Source: Deinococcales bacterium
GTDB taxonomy: Bacteria > Deinococcota > Deinococci > Deinococcales > JAAFIG01
Assembly (NCBI GenBank): GCA_025359505.1
Contig: JANYHH010000067.1
Coordinates: forward strand, 1-64,000
Reading direction: 5' to 3'
DNA: 64,000 bases
Position 1 is the stretch's first letter; every line of letters begins with the position of its first letter. The notes under the pieces were generated by a model. The model did no database searches. It worked only from the letters and a program-made list of their open reading frames with translations, and was not told the origin of the DNA. Made by a program: the position numbers and the translations under genes. This document shows positions 1 to 8,345 of the stretch, piece by piece.

Positions 1-114
1 GTCACCGCCGAGGAGCGTGTTCAGGGTGGGGTTGGATACGTTGCGGCAAATCTTGTTATCTGGGTGCGCTGGGAGGCTCGTGCTGGACGACGTGATCCCA
101 CTTCTGTCCAGTAG
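1..114 (+). CDS. C-terminal fragment of an unknown protein
   Basis: Reading frame 1 is open from the window edge to a TAG at 112-114 and gives about 37 residues ending in RRDPTSVQ. The 5' part lies outside the window, so no domain can be named. Base composition is GC-rich like the chromosome and unlike the AT-rich ORF that begins six bases later, so this is probably the end of a resident gene. It could also be a chance open frame. Confidence 0.35.
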   Translation, partial: VTAEERVQGGVGYVAANLVIWVRWEARAGRRDPTSVQ

Positions 115-119
115 TTAGG

Positions 120-728
120 ATGCTAGGTACGGGACAGCAGTATATGAGTGGTGTAAGAACTATAATTAACAAGAAAACAGGTATTAGACGAGGAGAACAT
201 GGTTCTCGTGTGTTTGGAAGTATAGTCAAGGAAACAGAATTAATTCTTGAAGAACCGCGAGTAATTCTAAGAAGAACTGTTCCGCGTATAAATCTCTTTG
301 CATCAACTTATCTAACTCAAATTAATGATCTCAATTTATTTTGGTCAGCTTGGTCTTTTTTCAAGGATGATTTTTGGCATATCGGATCGAGCGTTGGCTT
401 AGCGGTTGATAGTATAAATATATCGCTCGATCAATGGTCTATACCAATTGTCGAAAACTTGCCTGAAAAACTAGGAAAGATTAATGATGTACTTGAATAC
501 CTAGTTGAAAAAGCGAAAACACATCTCAACTTAGCTCAAGCAATAGACGTTGAGAATCCTTTATCTTCAACCCCCTATCAGTCTCTTTACTCGAGTATTC
601 TTGAATTGCATACGAGAATCACCACAATAGAAACCCGAGTAGGTATTGAAGAAGAAATAGAAACGGTTTGGCGAGAATTTCGTCAAATACGGGATGCACT
701 ACATCCAAAGGAGTTTCCAAATGATTGA
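120..728 (+). CDS. AT-rich hypothetical protein upstream of thiolase
   Basis: A 202-residue protein, not recognised. It is mostly predicted helical ([16 protein letters not shown], then a C-terminal helix ending [12 protein letters not shown]), with no signal peptide and no obvious membrane segment. The ATG at 120 has little SD support; Met9 at 144 is an alternative. The gene is much more AT-rich than its neighbours and holds a single CTCGAG, which suggests transfer. Its last 8 bases (ATGATTGA) overlap the start of the thiolase, and it contains the thiolase SD AAGGAG, so the two are translationally adjacent. Function unknown. Confidence 0.6.
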   Translation: MLGTGQQYMSGVRTIINKKTGIRRGEHGSRVFGSIVKETELILEEPRVILRRTVPRINLFASTYLTQINDLNLFWSAWSFFKDDFWHIGSSVGLAVDSINISLDQWSIPIVENLPEKLGKINDVLEYLVEKAKTHLNLAQAIDVENPLSSTPYQSLYSSILELHTRITTIETRVGIEEEIETVWREFRQIRDALHPKEFPND

Positions 729-1893
729 AGCCGTTATCGTATCTACCGTTCGCACGCCCGTTGGTCGCGGACTCAAAGGCACACTCTCCAACACTCGAGC
801 CGATGACCTCGCAGCGCTCGTCTTGAAAGAATCCGTCTCGAGGGCTGGCATTGACGCGAGCCTCGTGGAAGATGTCTTCTTGGGTTGCGCGATGCCCGAG
901 GGATCGCAGGGACTGAACTTCGCTCGACTCGCCAGTTTGCAGGCTGGATTGCCCGACAGCGTGGCGGGCGTGACGATCAATCGCTTCTGCGCGTCGGGGT
1001 TGCAGACCGTGGCGATGGCGGCGCAGGCGATTCGGAGCGGCATGAACGAGGTGCTGATCGCGGGTGGCGCTGAATCCATGAGCATGGTTCCGATGTCGGG
1101 CTTTCACTTCAGCGCCAACAACGCGCTCGTGGACTCGAGACCCGGCGCGTACATCGGCATGGGTCACACGGCCGAGAACGTCGCGGAACGCTATAAGGTT
1201 AATCGCGCTGACATGGACGCTTTCGCGGTCGGCAGCCACGAGAAGGCTGCGGCGGCGATTGATGCGGGGCGCTTCAAGGATGAGATCGTGCCCGTGTCTG
1301 TGCGCGTAGACAAGCTCAAAGGCACGAAAGTCGTGTCACACGAGGTGATCTTCGACACCGATGAGCTGTTGCGGCGCGAGACCTCGCTCGAGGGGCTGGG
1401 CAAGCTGCGTGGTGCGTTCAAAGAGGGCGGCGCGGTCACGGCGGGCAACGCCAGTCCGTTCAGCGACGGTGCAGCCGCCTGCGTCATCATGAGCGCGGAC
1501 AAGGCTCGAGAACTCGGGATCACACCGCTGGCGAGGTTCATTTCGTTCGCGGCTGTTGGCGTTGAGCCGGAGTACATGGGCATCGGGCCGGTCGCGGCTG
1601 TCCCCAAAGCCCTGAAACTCGCAGGTCTCGAGCTGTCGGACATTGATTTGTTTGAGCTGAACGAGGCGTTCGCGGCGCAGGCGTTGGCGGTCGTGCGCGA
1701 GCTGGGCATTCCGCTGGACAAGCTGAATGTCAATGGCGGCGCGATTGCGCTCGGGCATCCGCTCGGCGCGACCGGCGCGAAGCTGACCGCCAGTTTGATT
1801 TACGAGCTGCGGCGGCGCGGCGGGCGTTACGGCATGGTCACGATGTGCGTCGGCGGCGGGCAGGGCGCGGCGGGCATTTTCGAGGTGCTGTAG
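721..1893 (+). CDS. Acetyl-CoA C-acyltransferase (thiolase)
   Basis: A 390-residue thiolase of normal family length. It condenses or cleaves acetyl-CoA/acyl-CoA in the cytoplasm (beta-oxidation or acetoacetyl-CoA synthesis). The N-terminal signature [10 protein letters not shown] is present; the acyl-accepting Cys90 sits in NRFCASG, the catalytic His346 in GHPLGATGA and Cys376 in MCVGGGQG. The ATG at 721 is chosen because AAGGAG lies about 8 nt upstream and the protein then begins [13 protein letters not shown] as thiolases do; a start at 694 would add nine unconserved residues. No other fatty-acid gene is adjacent, so the substrate chain length is not settled. Confidence 0.95.
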   Translation: MIEAVIVSTVRTPVGRGLKGTLSNTRADDLAALVLKESVSRAGIDASLVEDVFLGCAMPEGSQGLNFARLASLQAGLPDSVAGVTINRFCASGLQTVAMAAQAIRSGMNEVLIAGGAESMSMVPMSGFHFSANNALVDSRPGAYIGMGHTAENVAERYKVNRADMDAFAVGSHEKAAAAIDAGRFKDEIVPVSVRVDKLKGTKVVSHEVIFDTDELLRRETSLEGLGKLRGAFKEGGAVTAGNASPFSDGAAACVIMSADKARELGITPLARFISFAAVGVEPEYMGIGPVAAVPKALKLAGLELSDIDLFELNEAFAAQALAVVRELGIPLDKLNVNGGAIALGHPLGATGAKLTASLIYELRRRGGRYGMVTMCVGGGQGAAGIFEVL

Positions 1894-1896
1894 CGC

Positions 1897-2553
1897 TTAT
1901 TTGATCGCCACGCGCTGGCTCGAGATCTGCAAGCCTTTTTCTGGGGCGCGGTGCTCGTAACGCAGCTTGGAAACCGTTTTGAATTTGTTGGCGTAATCGC
2001 TGATCTCAAAACCGATGCTCAGCACGCCTTTGCTCAGCTCGAGCTTCGGGTTGAGGGCATTGTCCACGTCGTTGCTGCCGCGCCCGATCCATTGGGTCAA
2101 CTCGGTTTCGTCGAGGCAATTTTGCACGACGCTGAATTGCTGTTTTGAGACCGTCAGCTTCTGATCTAATTTCAGCCAGATCAGGTTGACGGTCGTGGAC
2201 GCGCCACACATCCCGTTGACGTTGCAGCCGCCGTTCAAGTTCACCTGCGCGGCGACGTACCACACGCCGTTTTTTTGCACCATGTCCAGCACTCGAGGGA
2301 GCAGCATCACGCGACTCGGTTTGGATTGGCGATCCGCGCCGTCGTAAATCGCGCCCCAGCAACCGCTCAGCTTGCTGCTCAGATCGACGGTGCTCGAGGT
2401 GCGACCGAGGGTCAGCTTGAGTTTGCCGCCGTTCAAGCCAGCGATTCGCAACGGGTCGCTGGCGCTTTGCTCGGCTGGGTTGGTTTGCTGCGCGGTGGCG
2501 ATGCACAACATGAAAACGGCGAAGACGATCAATCCTTTGACGTGGCTCGACAT
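1897..2553 (-). CDS. Secreted hypothetical protein
   Basis: 218 residues, convergent with the thiolase (stops 3 bases apart). Residues 1-21 form a signal peptide (MSSHVKG, hydrophobic core LIVFAVFMLC, then ATA before QQ), so the mature protein should be exported. It has four cysteines in the mature part, including two in CNVNGMC, which could form disulfides. There is no recognisable domain; the alternating strands suggest a beta-rich fold. Start at ATG 2553; only a weak CAGG precedes it. Confidence 0.75.
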   Translation of the reverse strand: MSSHVKGLIVFAVFMLCIATAQQTNPAEQSASDPLRIAGLNGGKLKLTLGRTSSTVDLSSKLSGCWGAIYDGADRQSKPSRVMLLPRVLDMVQKNGVWYVAAQVNLNGGCNVNGMCGASTTVNLIWLKLDQKLTVSKQQFSVVQNCLDETELTQWIGRGSNDVDNALNPKLELSKGVLSIGFEISDYANKFKTVSKLRYEHRAPEKGLQISSQRVAIK

Positions 2554-2590
2554 GACCTGATGCTAGTCACGGCTGATGTGACGAGCGTGT

Positions 2591-2640
2591 TGATCGCTCG
2601 AGCCAGTATTGTATCGACGTTGTATCGACTCGAGCGATCA
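2591..2640. promoter_or_regulatory. Inverted repeat enclosing a direct repeat
   Basis: TGATCGCTCGAG at 2591-2602 is repeated in inverted orientation at 2629-2640, and between them TGTATCGAC occurs twice, separated by GT. It lies between the divergent secreted protein (ends at 2553) and pilT (starts at 2691), where promoters for both must lie. It may be a regulator binding site or a cruciform-forming repeat. Confidence 0.45.
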
Positions 2641-2690
2641 GCACTGGCGGGGTGGACTCTTGCCTTGAGTCAACGCGAGGAGCGGGTAAC

Positions 2691-3761
2691 ATGAGCCTCA
2701 TGACTTTCGATGAGATGCTCAGCACGTGTGTCCGGGAGGGCGCATCCGACATTCACCTGCACGCGGGGATGCCGCCGCACCTGCGCGTCAACGGCAAGAT
2801 GGTCGTGATGAAGATTGGGGCACTGACCCCCAAGGTGATGGAGGGTCTGGTGACGACGATCCTCAACGAGCGCCAGCGCGTGACGTTTCATGTCAAAAAC
2901 CAAGTCGATTTCGCGCACAGCATCCCCGGCGTCAGCCGTTTCAGGGTCAATATGTTTCGGCAGCGCGGGTCGGTCAGCATGGTGCTGCGCGTCATCAGCA
3001 ACGACACCAGTCGCTTGGAGGAAGTCAAATTGCCGTTTGACACGATTGAGTTCATCGCGGCGCAGCGGCGCGGGATCGTCTTGGTGACTGGCCCGACGGG
3101 CAGCGGCAAAAGCACGACGATGGCGGCGATTCTGGATCACATCAACCGCAGCAAAGCCGAGATGATCGTGACGATCGAAGACCCGATTGAGATGATTCAC
3201 AGCAACAAAAAATCGCTGATCGTGCAGCGCGAGATCGGACAGGACGCGCCGAGCTTTTCCGAAGCGCTGGTTGCGGCGATGCGCCAAGACCCGGATGTGA
3301 TCATGATCGGTGAGATCCGCGATCACGCGACCGCGCAGGCCGCGATTAGCGCCGCGCAGACCGGGCATCTGGTGCTTTCAACGTTGCACACGATGGACAC
3401 GATTCGCACGATCAACCGCATTTTAGAATTATTCCCGCCAGAAGAGCGTGGCATTGCGCGGATTCTGTTTGCCGATTCGATGGTTAGCGTGATCTCGCAG
3501 CGCTTGCTGCCCAAAGCCGATGGCGAGGGGCGGGTCGTGGCGCTCGAGATCATGCGCGGGACGTTGTTCGTCAAGGACGCCATCAAGGAAGAGCACGCGC
3601 AGGATAAGCTCAAAGAGGCGCTCACTGAGGGCGGTCACAACGGCATGATCGCGTTCGATGAGCATCTAGCACAGCTCTGCCGCGATGGGTTGATCGATTT
3701 CAACACTGGGTACTCAGCCGCGACCAGTCCGCACGATTTCAAATTGCGCGTCGGTCACTGA
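2691..3761 (+). CDS. pilT: Type IV pilus retraction ATPase PilT
   Basis: 356 residues, usual PilT length. A hexameric cytoplasmic ATPase that depolymerises type IV pili for twitching and DNA uptake. Visible: N-terminal PAS-like part with ASDIHLHAGMPPHLRVNG (18-35), Walker A GPTGSGKST at 134-142, Asp box around TIEDPIE, Walker B VIMIGEIRD at 203-211 and the His box TGHLVLSTLHT at 224-233. The start at ATG 2691 has GAGGAG 9 nt upstream; the reading frame stays open further 5' but without support. No other pilus gene is adjacent, although a ComEA-like protein is encoded at 35 kb. The C-terminus lacks the AIRNLIRE motif of classical PilT, so a PilU-like role is possible. Confidence 0.9.
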   Translation: MSLMTFDEMLSTCVREGASDIHLHAGMPPHLRVNGKMVVMKIGALTPKVMEGLVTTILNERQRVTFHVKNQVDFAHSIPGVSRFRVNMFRQRGSVSMVLRVISNDTSRLEEVKLPFDTIEFIAAQRRGIVLVTGPTGSGKSTTMAAILDHINRSKAEMIVTIEDPIEMIHSNKKSLIVQREIGQDAPSFSEALVAAMRQDPDVIMIGEIRDHATAQAAISAAQTGHLVLSTLHTMDTIRTINRILELFPPEERGIARILFADSMVSVISQRLLPKADGEGRVVALEIMRGTLFVKDAIKEEHAQDKLKEALTEGGHNGMIAFDEHLAQLCRDGLIDFNTGYSAATSPHDFKLRVGH

Positions 3762-3795
3762 GGCTTGGCTCGAGGTGCTTTGAGAAGCGCGTCCG

Positions 3796-3839
3796 AATCT
3801 CGAGTGGGTTAAAGCAGATCAGTCCTGATACTCGAGATT
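3796..3839. repeat. 10-bp inverted repeat with CTCGAG
   Basis: AATCTCGAGT at 3796-3805 pairs with ACTCGAGATT at 3830-3839 across a 24-nt loop, in the 228-bp gap after pilT. There is no T-run, so it is not a classical terminator. The rest of the gap to 3989 holds nothing else I can name apart from an SD for the next gene. Confidence 0.4.
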
Positions 3840-3989
3840 GCGTTGTTCAACCTTGAGACTGAATTTGCAATCGTGCTGCGCTGCGCGAACTGCTAAGCTT
3901 TTCATACGCTGTTCGCAGTTGATTGCGCCTCGAGTTGCCGAAATGTCGCTCGAGCATGGTGGCGCACTGCCCACTGACAAGGAGTTCAC

Positions 3990-5798
3990 ATGAGCATCAA
4001 CTGCCCCGCCGCCGTTCTCGCCTCGAGCCTGCTGATCGCGGCGCTGGGGGCGTGCTCGCCGAACTCGTCTCCAGCGGGGACGGCGCTGTCTGTCACCAAT
4101 ATTGAAGTCACGCAGGGCGTTCAGACCAGCACCAACACGATTCAACTGGTCGCGCAGCGCAGCACCGCTGTGCGGGTCACGCTGGCGACGGCGGTGAGCG
4201 TACCTGTGCCGGGTGTGATTGGGTTACTGCACGTGTTCGTCAATGGTACGGAGATCACGGCTGCGCCCGGACTGAGTTCAAAGAACAACCTGACCGCGCC
4301 GCCCGCTCCGCAGCGCGGAAACGAAGCCCACACGCTCAATTTTGAGTTGCCCGCCCCGACGGGCATTCCCGCCTCGAGCGACGTGGATTTCACCGTCGAG
4401 GTCTTCGCGCCGGGCAACGTGCCTAAAGCCATGGGATCTGTCAATAACCTCTCGTTCGTGGCTCGCATCACGCCAACGCTGTTTTTCACTCGAGTCGATT
4501 ACACGCCGGCCGCCGTGAACGGCCAGCCGAACCTGCCCGATTTGGCGCTGATTAAACAGGGTGTCGGCGACATGTTCGTGCGCGGGATGTACCCAATCAA
4601 CGATGGCGACGCGAACCTCTACCGCGAGGGCCAGTTTCCGCCGCTGATTTTTGCGGGGGACACCAACAGCAGCTTGACGATTGATGGCTTCGAGGGTTTC
4701 CCGCTGCTCAGTCAGCTCGGCTCTCAGCGCACGCTGATCGTGAGTGGCGGACTGGGCGCGACGAATAACACATTTTTGTATGGTTGGCTGGCGGGCAATC
4801 CGATTGGCGGCAACGGCATGGCGCTCAGTCCCGGCTTCACCGCCTTTGGCAACACGCAACTCAACAAGTACCAGCGCACCTTCGCGCACGAGCTGGGGCA
4901 CAACTTCGGTTTCAATCACAACACAACCACGCTCAGCCCCGATTACGGCTGGGATGTCGGCGGGCGGTTGTACAGCAACCCATCCAAAAACGACGTGATC
5001 GTTGGCACGGGCCGGGCGAAAGCCAGCAGCCTCTTTGACATCATGGTCGGCGGGCAGGCGACTCCGAATGCATGGGTCACGGCAGCGACGTACAACTCGC
5101 TGCTCAGCAATCCGATCCTGCAAGACACCCGAGAGGCTCCTCGAGTGACCGCTAATCCCGCCAGCTTCCCGAGCCGCGTGCTGGTCGTGCAAGGCGTCGT
5201 CAATCCGCAAGGGACAGCGCTCTCAAGCCTCGAGCCAGCTTTTAGATTCCCGTACCCGTCGCAGCCCTCAGGTTCCAACGCGGCTGGGCTGTACACATTG
5301 CGCGTCACGGACACGGCGGGGGTCGTGACCAGCGTGAGCTTCGATGCTCGCACGGCGGGGGATGCCGACAACGATGAGCTGAACGGGTTTTTTGAAGTCG
5401 CTGTGGCGGTCGCCGCTGACCGCGAGGTCGCGTCGCTGAGTATCATTAATGGGACGGGTACGGTACTGGGCGGCTTTCAAGCCTCGGTCGCGCCGAGCCT
5501 TGCGTTGACCGCGCCACCCGCGCAGCTTGGCGCACAGACGACGGTTTCGTGGACGCTGACCGATGCCGACACCCCGCGCAGCAAGCTGCAATTGCAAGTC
5601 GCGTACAGTCCAGACAACGGGGTGAGCTGGGTTCCAGTCGCGGTGGACATCGCTGGCACGAGGGACAGCGTGACTTTTGACTCGAGGGAAATCAAGAAAA
5701 GCGCTGGGACAGGCGTGATCCGCGTGTTCGTCAGTGATGGCGTGAACACGGTGTATCAGCAGGTCGCTGGGTTGAGCGCGACGCAAGGTATTTACTGA
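3990..5798 (+). CDS. Metzincin-type zinc metalloprotease-like lipoprotein
   Basis: 602 residues. The N-terminus MSINCPAAVLASSLLIAALGACS is a lipoprotein signal with lipobox LGAC, so the protein should be anchored outside the inner membrane. A metzincin zinc site HELGHNFGFNH (HExxHxxGxxH) places ligands His300, His304 and His310, with Glu301 as catalytic base; FDIMVGG near Met352 fits a Met-turn. About 270 residues before the protease and 200 after it (beta-rich, Ig-like: WTLTDADTPRSKLQLQV) resemble adhesion or substrate modules. The SD AAGGAG precedes ATG 3990 by 6 nt. The family inside metzincins is not settled. Substrate unknown. Confidence 0.85.
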   Translation: MSINCPAAVLASSLLIAALGACSPNSSPAGTALSVTNIEVTQGVQTSTNTIQLVAQRSTAVRVTLATAVSVPVPGVIGLLHVFVNGTEITAAPGLSSKNNLTAPPAPQRGNEAHTLNFELPAPTGIPASSDVDFTVEVFAPGNVPKAMGSVNNLSFVARITPTLFFTRVDYTPAAVNGQPNLPDLALIKQGVGDMFVRGMYPINDGDANLYREGQFPPLIFAGDTNSSLTIDGFEGFPLLSQLGSQRTLIVSGGLGATNNTFLYGWLAGNPIGGNGMALSPGFTAFGNTQLNKYQRTFAHELGHNFGFNHNTTTLSPDYGWDVGGRLYSNPSKNDVIVGTGRAKASSLFDIMVGGQATPNAWVTAATYNSLLSNPILQDTREAPRVTANPASFPSRVLVVQGVVNPQGTALSSLEPAFRFPYPSQPSGSNAAGLYTLRVTDTAGVVTSVSFDARTAGDADNDELNGFFEVAVAVAADREVASLSIINGTGTVLGGFQASVAPSLALTAPPAQLGAQTTVSWTLTDADTPRSKLQLQVAYSPDNGVSWVPVAVDIAGTRDSVTFDSREIKKSAGTGVIRVFVSDGVNTVYQQVAGLSATQGIY

Positions 5799-5886
5799 AA
5801 AACCAGTACAGCCAGACCTAACTGAGACTTACAGCACACCCAAACTGCATCTCGAGCCTCAGCGCACTCCAAGCATCTCGAGGACA

Positions 5887-7611
5887 ATGCAAGCTGTGAA
5901 CCCTCGAGCCTTGATCGCCGTTTTTCTAATCACTGGCGTCGGTGTGTCTGTCGCGCATTACGCGCCCGCGCTGCCAGACAGTCGCATCGCCGCACCCTCG
6001 AGACAGTTTGGGCTGCCATTCGCCGGGAAGCCAAGCGTCAATACTTGGCTTTTAGGGCAGTTGTATGGCAATACCACTGGCGCGTATCGGCGGCGCGGCA
6101 GCGATTACCGGGCTGGTCAGGGCATCCACTTCGGCATGGATTTCAGTGCGCCGTGCGGCACGCCTGTTTTAGCCATCGGCGCGGGTGTGGTCAGCGAAGT
6201 GGACGGCCCGCACGGCTCGCCGCCGCACAATCTGGTGATCGATCACGCGGGAAATCTATCCAGTTTCTACGGGCATTTGAGAACCCGCTCGAGCTTACGG
6301 GTCGGTCAACGCGTGGTGAAAGGTGAGGTGATCGGCGTGTCGGGTGATTCGCAGTTCACCTGCATCAGCGCCCCGCACCTGCACTTGGAGATTCGTGACT
6401 CGAGCCACCAGCGTTTTTTCAATCCCGTCGGTTACATCGCCGCCGACTGGGATTCACTGGCGCTGATTGGCGGTTTCGGGCGCGGGTATCAGCGCGATCT
6501 AGCCGCGCCACGCCGCTGGCAATCCCTGAGCGATCAGCCGCAGGTAAGGCGCGGTGGTGTTGCACTGAACAATTACACGCAGCCGTGGCCGCCCGTTGCG
6601 AACGATCGCGCCCTGACGTACCCGCCCCGAATTCGCGTCGCACCCGCCGCCCCTCGAGCCGCTCTGGGTGATGACCTCGAGATTGGCGTGGCCCGACCAC
6701 TGACCAGCGGCGCGTGCTGCGTTGCACCATTCTGGAGCGCTGACTCGAGCCGCGTCTACTTCATTGACAAGCCCAGCGGTGCGGCGCAGAGCGCGATCTA
6801 CGGCGTCAGCGCGGTCAGTCCCAGCGGCGTGCGCCTCGAGTTCGGCAGCGTCGCGCAGTTCTCACCGTCGCAACGCTATGCGGTACTGCCCGGCGCATCC
6901 AGCATCGTTGAAAGGCTGTCCGATGGGCAGCGCGTGCGCGTGCCGACGCAAACCAGCAGTATCGTCTTCTCAAAGTCCGAGTCCAGCATCGCGTGGAGCG
7001 TGACCGGGCAGAGTGCGCGGTATGACACGCAACCAACGCGGGTCTACAGCGCTAGCTTGAGCAACGGCTCAGGGTTGACGCTCTCCGCGCCGAAGTTGGT
7101 GGCGACCTTGTACGGCGGCGGTGTCTCGGGCTGGCTAAACGAATCCGAGCTGCTGCTGACGGGCAAGAGCAGCCCGACTCAGCGCGACCGCGCCCTGCGG
7201 ATCGTCAACACCAAGTCAGGCGCGGGGCGCGTGATCTCCTCGGCACTCTCGCAGCGCGGCGTCAGCATCAGCCCCGGCGGGCGCTGGGTCGCGTACTACG
7301 TGGCGTTCGACAGTGCCAGCCGCAACGGAATGTTCGTGCTGGACACCAAGAGCGGCGTTGCCAAACGCGTGGATTGGTTCGGCAGTTACCGCTGGCGCGG
7401 CCCTGACCGCATGGTCTACATCCCGCTCGAGACGGGCGTGACGCAGCATCGCATTTTGGAGTGGAACGCCAGCACGGGCGCGAAGCGCGAACTGGCGAAG
7501 CTCGGCATGAGAGTCGCGGGCGACGACTGGCAACTCGCGCCGAACGGCTCGAGGATCGCGTTTGTGAGCGCGGCAAATCGCAATCTCTATTCGCTCGAGC
7601 TACCCAAGTAA
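5887..7611 (+). CDS. Exported M23 peptidase with C-terminal WD40-like repeats
   Basis: 574 residues. An N-terminal hydrophobic stretch (ALIAVFLITGVGVSVA, 8-23) should export it. The LytM/M23 domain at about 60-190 keeps the zinc ligands: HFGMD (His81, Asp85) and HLHLEI (His164, His166), typical of peptidoglycan-cleaving endopeptidases. From about residue 270 onward come PD40/TolB-like blades (FWSADSSRVYFID, SPGGRWVAYYVAF, APNGSRIAFVSA), probably a beta-propeller for binding. M23 fused to a propeller is an uncommon combination. A short GAGG lies just before ATG 5887. The gene follows the metalloprotease by 88 bp in the same direction. Confidence 0.85.
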   Translation: MQAVNPRALIAVFLITGVGVSVAHYAPALPDSRIAAPSRQFGLPFAGKPSVNTWLLGQLYGNTTGAYRRRGSDYRAGQGIHFGMDFSAPCGTPVLAIGAGVVSEVDGPHGSPPHNLVIDHAGNLSSFYGHLRTRSSLRVGQRVVKGEVIGVSGDSQFTCISAPHLHLEIRDSSHQRFFNPVGYIAADWDSLALIGGFGRGYQRDLAAPRRWQSLSDQPQVRRGGVALNNYTQPWPPVANDRALTYPPRIRVAPAAPRAALGDDLEIGVARPLTSGACCVAPFWSADSSRVYFIDKPSGAAQSAIYGVSAVSPSGVRLEFGSVAQFSPSQRYAVLPGASSIVERLSDGQRVRVPTQTSSIVFSKSESSIAWSVTGQSARYDTQPTRVYSASLSNGSGLTLSAPKLVATLYGGGVSGWLNESELLLTGKSSPTQRDRALRIVNTKSGAGRVISSALSQRGVSISPGGRWVAYYVAFDSASRNGMFVLDTKSGVAKRVDWFGSYRWRGPDRMVYIPLETGVTQHRILEWNASTGAKRELAKLGMRVAGDDWQLAPNGSRIAFVSAANRNLYSLELPK

Positions 7612-7614
7612 TGC

Positions 7615-7995
7615 TTACCAGAGCGTTTGAACTCCGTACTGTGTAATCAGCCCATCGTCGGTGACGAGCGTTGCGCCTTCCTCGAGTGCCTGCGCGATCA
7701 GTAAGCGGTCAAAGGGGTCTTTGTGATGGAAAGGCAAATTGTATAAGGTGTGTTCAAGGCGTACTGACAGCAGTGTGAAACCGTGACGGCGCAGTTGCTG
7801 GTGTACGATGGTTTGGACAGCCCCTTGGAGGCTTAGTTTACCCAGTCCAGATTTAATCATCATCTCCCACGGAGTGATGACGCTGAGCAAAATCGTGTTT
7901 TCGGGGTCGGCAATCGCCGCTCGAGCAGTAGCCGACAGGCGGGTGTTGTTCTGCGCCCACCAAAGAAACGTGTGCGTATCGAACAGCAATTTCAC
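7615..7995 (-). CDS. vapC: PIN-domain toxin, VapC family
   Basis: 126 residues, a full PIN domain. VapC toxins are Mg-dependent RNases that usually cut tRNA or rRNA. The acidic residues are all present: Asp6 (LFDTHT), Glu44 (TPWEM), Asp93 (HKDPFDR, with Asp96) and Asp113/114 (TDDG). The ATG overlaps the antitoxin stop by four bases (7992-7995), the usual translational coupling of these pairs. It is convergent with the M23 gene with almost no gap. The symbol reflects family, not a proven target. Confidence 0.9.
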   Translation of the reverse strand: MKLLFDTHTFLWWAQNNTRLSATARAAIADPENTILLSVITPWEMMIKSGLGKLSLQGAVQTIVHQQLRRHGFTLLSVRLEHTLYNLPFHHKDPFDRLLIAQALEEGATLVTDDGLITQYGVQTLW

Positions 7996-8231
7996 TTCTC
8001 AGCTCGAAGCTCATTGCCGCCGAAAAACTCCATGAAATCGTCGGGCATCTCAAAAAAATCTGGCATGATCTCAAACATCCCCTCACTACCACCGGGGACT
8101 CGAGGCTGCTTTGCTGGGACGAGTTGTACGACCGCCTTGCCATCTCGAGCAATGATGACTTCTTCGCCATTTTCAACGGCTTTAATCAGTTTCGATAGGT
8201 TTGTTTTGGCTTCGTGAACATTGACGGTCAT
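7992..8231 (-). CDS. Phd/YefM-type antitoxin
   Basis: 79 residues. The N-terminal half MTVNVHEAKTNLSKLIKAV with GEEVIIARDGKAVVQLVP is the Phd/YefM DNA-binding fold; the acidic C-terminal part (FEIMPDFFEMPDDFMEFF) should wrap the toxin. Such antitoxins repress their own operon. A TAAGCT hexamer ends 7 nt before the ATG on this strand, pointing to a leaderless transcript starting at the antitoxin. It is the first gene of the pair. Confidence 0.9.
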   Translation of the reverse strand: MTVNVHEAKTNLSKLIKAVENGEEVIIARDGKAVVQLVPAKQPRVPGGSEGMFEIMPDFFEMPDDFMEFFGGNELRAEK

Positions 8232-8345
8232 GCGGAGCAGCTTAGCTAGATTGCTAGGTCATGTCAATCCAAACCGCCTCGAGCCGCGAGTTCAATTCCC
8301 GCTCGAGTCGCGGTTCGGTTCGCTCGCACGTCGTACATTGAGTCA

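Noticed and set aside
4278-5210. 310-residue minus-strand ORF
   Set aside because: Arg/His-rich antisense shadow of the metalloprotease gene.
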